Below, in pieces: positions 24,281 to 25,773 of a stretch of 25,773 nt of DNA. Every line of letters begins with the position of its first letter. Position 1 is the first letter of the stretch. The DNA comes from Verrucomicrobiaceae bacterium UBA2429 (GTDB lineage: Bacteria > Verrucomicrobiota > Verrucomicrobiia > Verrucomicrobiales > Verrucomicrobiaceae), in NCBI GenBank assembly GCA_002343505.1, contig DDQZ01000054.1, positions 18,631 through 44,403 on the forward strand, written 5' to 3'. The position numbers and the translations under genes were made by a program. The notes below the pieces were generated by a model that worked only from the letters and a program-made list of their open reading frames with translations, searched no databases and had not been told where the DNA came from.

Positions 24281-24323
24281 TAATGCTCACTGTGTCAACA
24301 TTATGACTCAAAAAGTTTTGATC

Positions 24324-24356
24324 TTGTCTAATATTAGACCGTTAATACTTAGACAA
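24324..24356. promoter_or_regulatory. Nested palindromes with TAGACAA half-sites upstream of the sigma gene
   Basis: An outer perfect inverted repeat, TTGTCTAA (24324-24331) with TTAGACAA (24349-24356), contains an inner 14-nt perfect palindrome GTCTAATATTAGAC (24326-24339). Another TAGACAA lies at 24267-24273, overlapping the candidate -35. Repeated half-sites suggest binding of a dimeric regulator. Confidence 0.5.
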
Positions 24357-24455
24357 AATGGCGAAAAACTGTTCTTGTGTCCTACATGTGATAGGCGCTG
24401 GATGGAGCCGATTGGAAAATATCGAGCCACTCGCGTATCCGCGTGCAGGATCAAG

Positions 24456-24701
24456 CCACCTCTTCTCAAACTCCACCTTCCCGATCTTCAGCGTCGCGGG
24501 AGTGTGATCGCCGTATTTGAAGCTGCCATCAAGGAAGGCGAGGGAGAGCGGATCGAGAAGGTGCTTTTGGATGGTTTGCTTCACCGGGCGGGCGCCGAAG
24601 GCGGGGGCGGCGAGGTGGCGGGTGGTGTCGTCGGTGGCGAGTAGGTGGATGTTCTGCTTCGCGAGGCGGTCGGTGACGCGCTGGAGCGCCTGCAAATACC
24701 T
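24456..24701 (-). pseudogene. Diverged duplicate of the clpB 3' end
   Basis: A C-terminal ClpB fragment of about 82 codons. The product reads LQRVTDRLAKQNIHLLATDD, then FGARPVKQTIQKHLLDPLS and further. It aligns with the clpB 3' end at 25586-25773: by eye about 149 of 176 aligned bases match, with one in-frame 12-nt deletion (loss of four residues before FGARP). The clpB stop TGA is TGG here (24458-24456), so the frame continues to a stop at 24342, adding about 38 unrelated residues. It starts immediately after the stop of the nucleotidyltransferase gene. It lacks the N domain, both Walker motifs and nearly all of ClpB, so it cannot be a disaggregase. Whether the open frame is translated is unknown. 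Confidence 0.85.
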
Positions 24702-25280
24702 TCACGGCTCGCTTTGAGCGACCTCTAGACGGAGGTTTTCGAGCTGGGTCAGGATTTCAGGGGCTTCTTTGACTTCGCAGAGGGGCTGAAGCTGTCGGTG
24801 GATGTATTTCCAATCGAGCTTCCGCGTGCCCTGACGGACGAGGATGCCGCGCACGTCATTCCAATCGAGCGGACGGCTGGCGAAGGCTTTCATGACGAGG
24901 AGGTCTTCGGCGGTGCAGGTGCGAAGTGCGATGCCTGGTGCGTATTCGAGCATCAGAGCACGGCTGACCGCCTCCTGCTCGAAAGGCAGCGCTCCAAGGG
25001 CGATGTCGATGCCGGTGCCCTGGACAGTCTTGAGCAGGAGAATGCGGCTTTGCAGGGCGAACTCGCGTGCCTCGGCAATCCGGGATTCATAGTGTTGCAG
25101 CAGCAGATCGATGAACTTTTCTTCACCGCCAAAACCTGTCAGCAAGGTGATGTCCATGTCCTTGGTCAGCCTTGGCTCGCTCCACCGCTGAATGGCGACG
25201 CCTCCGATGAAACAAAACTGCCATCCCTGAGCCGTGAGCAGGGTTTGCAGTTCCAACGCTTGCTCAACAAGGTCTTTCAT
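24702..25280 (-). CDS. AbiEii/AbiGii-like nucleotidyltransferase
   Basis: A 192-residue predicted nucleotidyltransferase. The key signature is FIGGVAIQRWSEPRLTKDMD: a glycine pair in a strand-loop, then TKDMDI with an Asp-x-Asp metal site, as in MNT and AbiEii-type enzymes. It is followed by LLTGFGGEEKF, an acidic strand VQGTGIDIALGALPFE with a third carboxylate, and the conserved LRTCTAEDLLVMKAFASRPLDW and DVRGILVRQGTRKLDW segments. Related proteins are toxins of type IV-like systems or tRNA-modifying toxins, but many are uncharacterised. Its ATG overlaps the stop of the preceding 75-residue gene (ATGA, 25277-25280), so the two are translationally coupled. Toxin activity is inference; the fold assignment is well supported. 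Confidence 0.82.
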   Translation of the reverse strand: MKDLVEQALELQTLLTAQGWQFCFIGGVAIQRWSEPRLTKDMDITLLTGFGGEEKFIDLLLQHYESRIAEAREFALQSRILLLKTVQGTGIDIALGALPFEQEAVSRALMLEYAPGIALRTCTAEDLLVMKAFASRPLDWNDVRGILVRQGTRKLDWKYIHRQLQPLCEVKEAPEILTQLENLRLEVAQSEP

Positions 25281-25504
25281 CTGCGGGCCAGCTTCATGAA
25301 CCAGCGCTGCTGCTCCAAAAGGCCTGATGAGGGCTTGGGGGGGAAGTTTTTCACGGCATCACGAAACAGGACGGCACAGCATTCGATCATGCTGGCAGTG
25401 TCTGCCGCACGGATGTCCGCATCCCGCACTTTTTGCAGTTCGGGAGCAGCTTTCGCCCAGGTGTCCACCCAGCGTTTGGTAAGTTCGCGTTCGGCTTCGG
25501 TCAT
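25277..25504 (-). CDS. Small helical protein paired with the nucleotidyltransferase
   Basis: A 75-residue mostly helical protein starting MTEAERELTKRWVDTW, with LLEQQRWFMKLARR at its end. I recognise no named domain. Size, order (first gene) and ATGA overlap with an AbiEii-like enzyme fit the upstream partner of a toxin-antitoxin pair, but no DNA-binding motif is visible, so it is not clearly a repressor. The ATG at 25504 has no Shine-Dalgarno. A candidate promoter ends 9 nt upstream, so the message would be almost leaderless. A downstream start is not available without losing the helical N-terminus. Confidence 0.7.
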   Translation of the reverse strand: MTEAERELTKRWVDTWAKAAPELQKVRDADIRAADTASMIECCAVLFRDAVKNFPPKPSSGLLEQQRWFMKLARR

Positions 25505-25512
25505 GACTGTAG

Positions 25513-25540
25513 TTTATGAGAAACGCAGTTCGATTGCCAA
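25513..25540 (-). promoter_or_regulatory. Candidate promoter of the two-gene module
   Basis: Minus strand: TTGGCA (25540-25535), 16-bp spacer, CATAAA (25518-25513). Initiation would fall within a few bases of the ATG at 25504, implying leaderless or near-leaderless mRNA. The -35 overlaps the palindrome at 25529-25545. Confidence 0.4.
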
Positions 25541-25545
25541 TCGAA
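25529..25545. promoter_or_regulatory. Perfect 17-nt palindrome, likely operator
   Basis: TTCGATTG and CAATCGAA flank a single central C. It overlaps the -35 of the candidate promoter and lies 25 nt upstream of the first gene of the module. An outer pair, GTAGTTT (25509-25515) with AAACTAC (25544-25550), surrounds the -10. This arrangement is typical of autoregulated toxin-antitoxin operons. Confidence 0.6.
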
Positions 25546-25585
25546 ACTACGTTCCTTCTCTCGCAGTCGGAGGTCACACTGGTAA

Positions 25586-25773
25586 TCACCTCTTCTCAAA
25601 CACCACCTTCCCGCTCTTCAGTGTCGCGGTGATGTGATCGCCGTCTTTGAAGCCGCCTTCGAGGACGGCTAAGCTCAGCGGATCGAGGAGGTGCTTTTGG
25701 ATGGCGCGTTTGAGGGGGCGGGCGCCGAAGACGGGATCGAAGCCGGCGTCGGCGAGGTGGCGGGTGGTGTCGT
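25586..25773 (-). CDS. clpB: ATP-dependent chaperone ClpB (partial, C-terminus only)
   Basis: The last 62 codons of a Clp/Hsp100 disaggregase, which threads aggregated protein through a hexameric ring with DnaK. The visible C-terminal D2 small domain shows the family signature FDPVFGARPLKRAIQKHLLD, then LSLAVLEGGFKDGDHITAT and a short tail ending FEKR. The rest of the gene, including both AAA+ modules, lies beyond the right edge. ClpA or ClpC share a similar C-terminus, but the HLLDPLSLAVLEG form and simple end favour ClpB. It is upstream of the two-gene module on the same strand, with 81 bp between its stop and the next start. A diverged copy of this end lies at 24456-24701. Confidence 0.85.
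   Translation of the reverse strand, partial: DTTRHLADAGFDPVFGARPLKRAIQKHLLDPLSLAVLEGGFKDGDHITATLKSGKVVFEKR

Noticed and set aside
24218..24455. CRISPR or small RNA gene suggested by repeated TAGACAA words
   Set aside because: Spacing is irregular, the units are only 7-8 nt, and their position in the sigma upstream region fits operator half-sites better.

Overview
The window is a GC-rich bacterial chromosome segment, most likely from the Verrucomicrobiota (a Verrucomicrobiaceae or Prosthecobacter-like lineage). The assignment rests on gene content: a large DUF1587/1592/1588/1585 cytochrome-type protein, a DUF1501 protein, a formylglycine-type sulfatase and a secreted PQQ-like beta-propeller, typical of Planctomycetes and Verrucomicrobia, next to ordinary biosynthetic genes. 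No rRNA or other species-level marker is present, so the genus is an inference.

Layout. Positions 1-5153 hold minus-strand housekeeping genes: thyA (cut by the left edge), ilvE, dapA, dapF and trpA, plus one plus-strand membrane protein (PGPGW type). A small four-helix-bundle (S23/IVP-like) gene sits between dapF and dapA and is bracketed by a near-perfect 23-nt inverted repeat, so it looks like a cassette inserted into a trpA-dapF-dapA operon. A tRNA-Asp(GTC) follows at 5320-5396. Positions 5423-9026 hold a secreted beta-propeller protein, a pterin carbinolamine dehydratase, a PhoD-like phosphatase and an IscU/NifU-type Fe-S scaffold. Positions 9304-16496 form a plus-strand envelope cluster: the DUF1592-family cytochrome protein, an HtrA-like serine protease overlapping by ATGA with a secreted protein of unknown function, and a DUF1501 protein with a Tat-like leader.

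Positions 16596-20837 encode a 1413-residue protein with a DUF4062 domain, an nSTAND1-type NTPase, one membrane helix and a long helical-repeat C-terminus. It is the best candidate here for a conflict or signalling system. A sulfatase, a family 2 glycosyltransferase and an ECF sigma factor follow. The sigma gene has several palindromes upstream.

The right edge (24456-25773) is the most unusual structure. The 3' end of clpB enters from the right, and a diverged second copy of the same 3' end, with its stop codon lost, lies 1130 bp away. Between them is a compact two-gene module: a 75-residue protein overlapping by ATGA with an AbiEii-like nucleotidyltransferase, preceded by a perfect 17-nt palindrome over a candidate promoter. 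This looks like a toxin-antitoxin-like module associated with duplication of the clpB 3' end.

Almost none of the gene starts carries a recognisable Shine-Dalgarno sequence, and many are preceded by a C-rich or pyrimidine-rich stretch. Start choices therefore rest on protein family alignment, not on ribosome binding sites.
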